Below are positions 5,510-6,339 of a stretch of 6,339 bases of DNA, one piece after another. Positions within the stretch are counted from its first letter, which is position 1. Each line of letters starts with the position of its first letter. The DNA is from Thermoanaerobacterales bacterium (GTDB lineage Bacteria; Bacillota; Thermosediminibacteria; Thermosediminibacterales; Tepidanaerobacteraceae), in the NCBI GenBank assembly GCA_012841995.1, contig DUTQ01000278.1:1-6339 (forward strand), in the 5' to 3' direction. Made by a program: the position numbers and the translations under genes. The notes below the pieces were generated by a model. It searched no databases. It was not told the origin of the DNA and saw only the letters and a program-made list of their open reading frames with translations.

Positions 5510-6319
5510 AAGCGAAGTGAAAGATTGGCAGTTCTTTCCAAGGTTTTAAGTCAGAACCCAAACAAAGTGATCTCACTTAAATATTTTGCTGAACGATTTA
5601 ATGCTGCGAAATCTTCTATAAGTGAGGACTTGAATATCATAAAGGCAGCCTTTGACTTTGCTCAAGAAGGCGAGATTACAACAATACCCGGCGCTGCTGG
5701 GGGTGTTAGATACCGTGTAAAAAGACCGAGTTTGCAAATAAATAAATTTTTAGCAAATCTTTGTAATATAATAAAGGATGAAAAACGCATTATACCCGGT
5801 GGTTACATCTATATGACTGATATAATATTTTCCCCCAAATATTCAGAAATTGTAGGGGAGATTTTCGCTCAATTGTTTGTTGAAAAACAACCCACATGTG
5901 TTCTCACCGTAGAAACAAAGGGGATTCCTCTGGCAATAATGACTGCACGAGCTCTTAATGTTCCTCTGATAGTGGCCAGAAGAAACAGTCGGGTAACTGA
6001 AGGGCCTTCAGTTAATATAAGTTATGTATCAGGAACAGATCAGAAGATTCAAACCATGTCCCTGCCTAAAAGGGCTCTATGGGAAAATGCAAGGGTTTTA
6101 ATTGTAGATGATTTTATGAGGGGTGGGGGAACAGCTCGTGGCATGAGTGATCTAGTGGCAGAATTCAAGGCCAAAGTTGTTGGGGTGGCAGTGCTTGTTT
6201 CTACAGCAAAGCCTGAAAAGAAATTGGTAAAAGATTATACATCCCTATTGACATTGGAAAGCGTTGACTTGGATAAAAAAACAATCGATATTTATCCACA
6301 AGATCGTGCATTTTCATAA
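5507..6319 (+). CDS. purR: Purine operon repressor PurR (Bacillus type, PRPP-binding)
   Basis: PurR represses purine synthesis and transport genes and is released from DNA by phosphoribosyl pyrophosphate (PRPP). An N-terminal winged helix (about 1-75) holds RSERLAVLSKVL, AAKSSISEDLNIIK (33-46) and TIPGAAGGVRY (59-69), closely like Bacillus subtilis PurR. The phosphoribosyltransferase-like domain follows, with IIPGGYIYMTDI (95-106), TVETKGIPLA (134-143), RNSRVTEGPSVNISYVSG (159-176), QTMSLPKR (182-189) and the PRPP loop VLIVDDFMRGGGTA (197-210) with Asp201 and Asp202. At 270 residues it is slightly shorter than the Bacillus protein (about 285) at the C-terminus. It is the last gene of the operon seen here. 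No typical pair of PurBoxes was found in the window, so autoregulation is not evident. By synteny spoVG and glmU are expected just downstream. Confidence 0.97.
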   Translation: MKRSERLAVLSKVLSQNPNKVISLKYFAERFNAAKSSISEDLNIIKAAFDFAQEGEITTIPGAAGGVRYRVKRPSLQINKFLANLCNIIKDEKRIIPGGYIYMTDIIFSPKYSEIVGEIFAQLFVEKQPTCVLTVETKGIPLAIMTARALNVPLIVARRNSRVTEGPSVNISYVSGTDQKIQTMSLPKRALWENARVLIVDDFMRGGGTARGMSDLVAEFKAKVVGVAVLVSTAKPEKKLVKDYTSLLTLESVDLDKKTIDIYPQDRAFS

Positions 6320-6339
6320 AAAAAGGCTTATAATTAAAA
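6320..6339 (+). other. Right edge, start of spacer after purR
   Basis: Twenty AT-rich bases with a TATAAT at 6329-6334 that could be the -10 of the next gene. No convincing -35 lies at the right distance and the window ends before any start codon, so a promoter is not called. Confidence 0.3.

Overview
The window looks like the chromosome of a low-GC, endospore-forming Firmicute, most likely a Clostridia member. The evidence is a SipL-type spore coat morphogenetic protein, promoters matching sporulation sigma factors, strong AGGAGG-type ribosome binding sites, frequent TTG starts, AT-rich spacers, and the gene order ispE–gntR–NTP transferase–purR. That order belongs to the conserved origin-proximal Firmicute neighbourhood; in Bacillus it runs veg, a small spore protein gene, ispE, purR, spoVG, glmU. 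Genus and species cannot be fixed from this sequence alone.

Layout. Bases 1-617 hold no identifiable gene. They contain four co-oriented DnaA-box-like sites (98-203), a strong intrinsic terminator (218-262), a stretch able to fold into a branched structure (262-393), and candidate sporulation promoters for the next gene. Bases 618-2243 encode a three-repeat SPOCS/LysM protein (SipL), followed by its own terminator. Bases 2443-2916 encode an unassigned cysteine-rich protein with 15 Cys in 157 residues, behind a promoter that matches the SigK consensus and followed by its own terminator. Bases 3192-6319 form a tight four-gene operon, ispE, gntR/FCD regulator, MobA-like nucleotidyltransferase and purR, probably read from a SigA-type promoter near 3084-3113. 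The last 20 bases lead into the next gene, expected by synteny to be spoVG.

How the parts work together. The left half is a sporulation module of two monocistronic units: a coat-anchoring protein and a probable coat or crust protein that may share late mother-cell timing. The right half is a vegetative housekeeping operon combining isoprenoid precursor synthesis (IspE), purine gene control (PurR) and two genes of unknown specificity (a ligand-sensing GntR repressor and a sugar-nucleotidyltransferase-like enzyme). All genes lie on the + strand. If the DnaA boxes mark the edge of the replication origin, every gene here is read away from it, co-directionally with replication.

No mobile element, CRISPR array, tRNA or rRNA is visible. 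The parts most worth following up are the cysteine-rich protein with its SigK promoter, the DnaA-box cluster, the possible structured element at 262-393, and the uncharacterised nucleotidyltransferase embedded in the operon.
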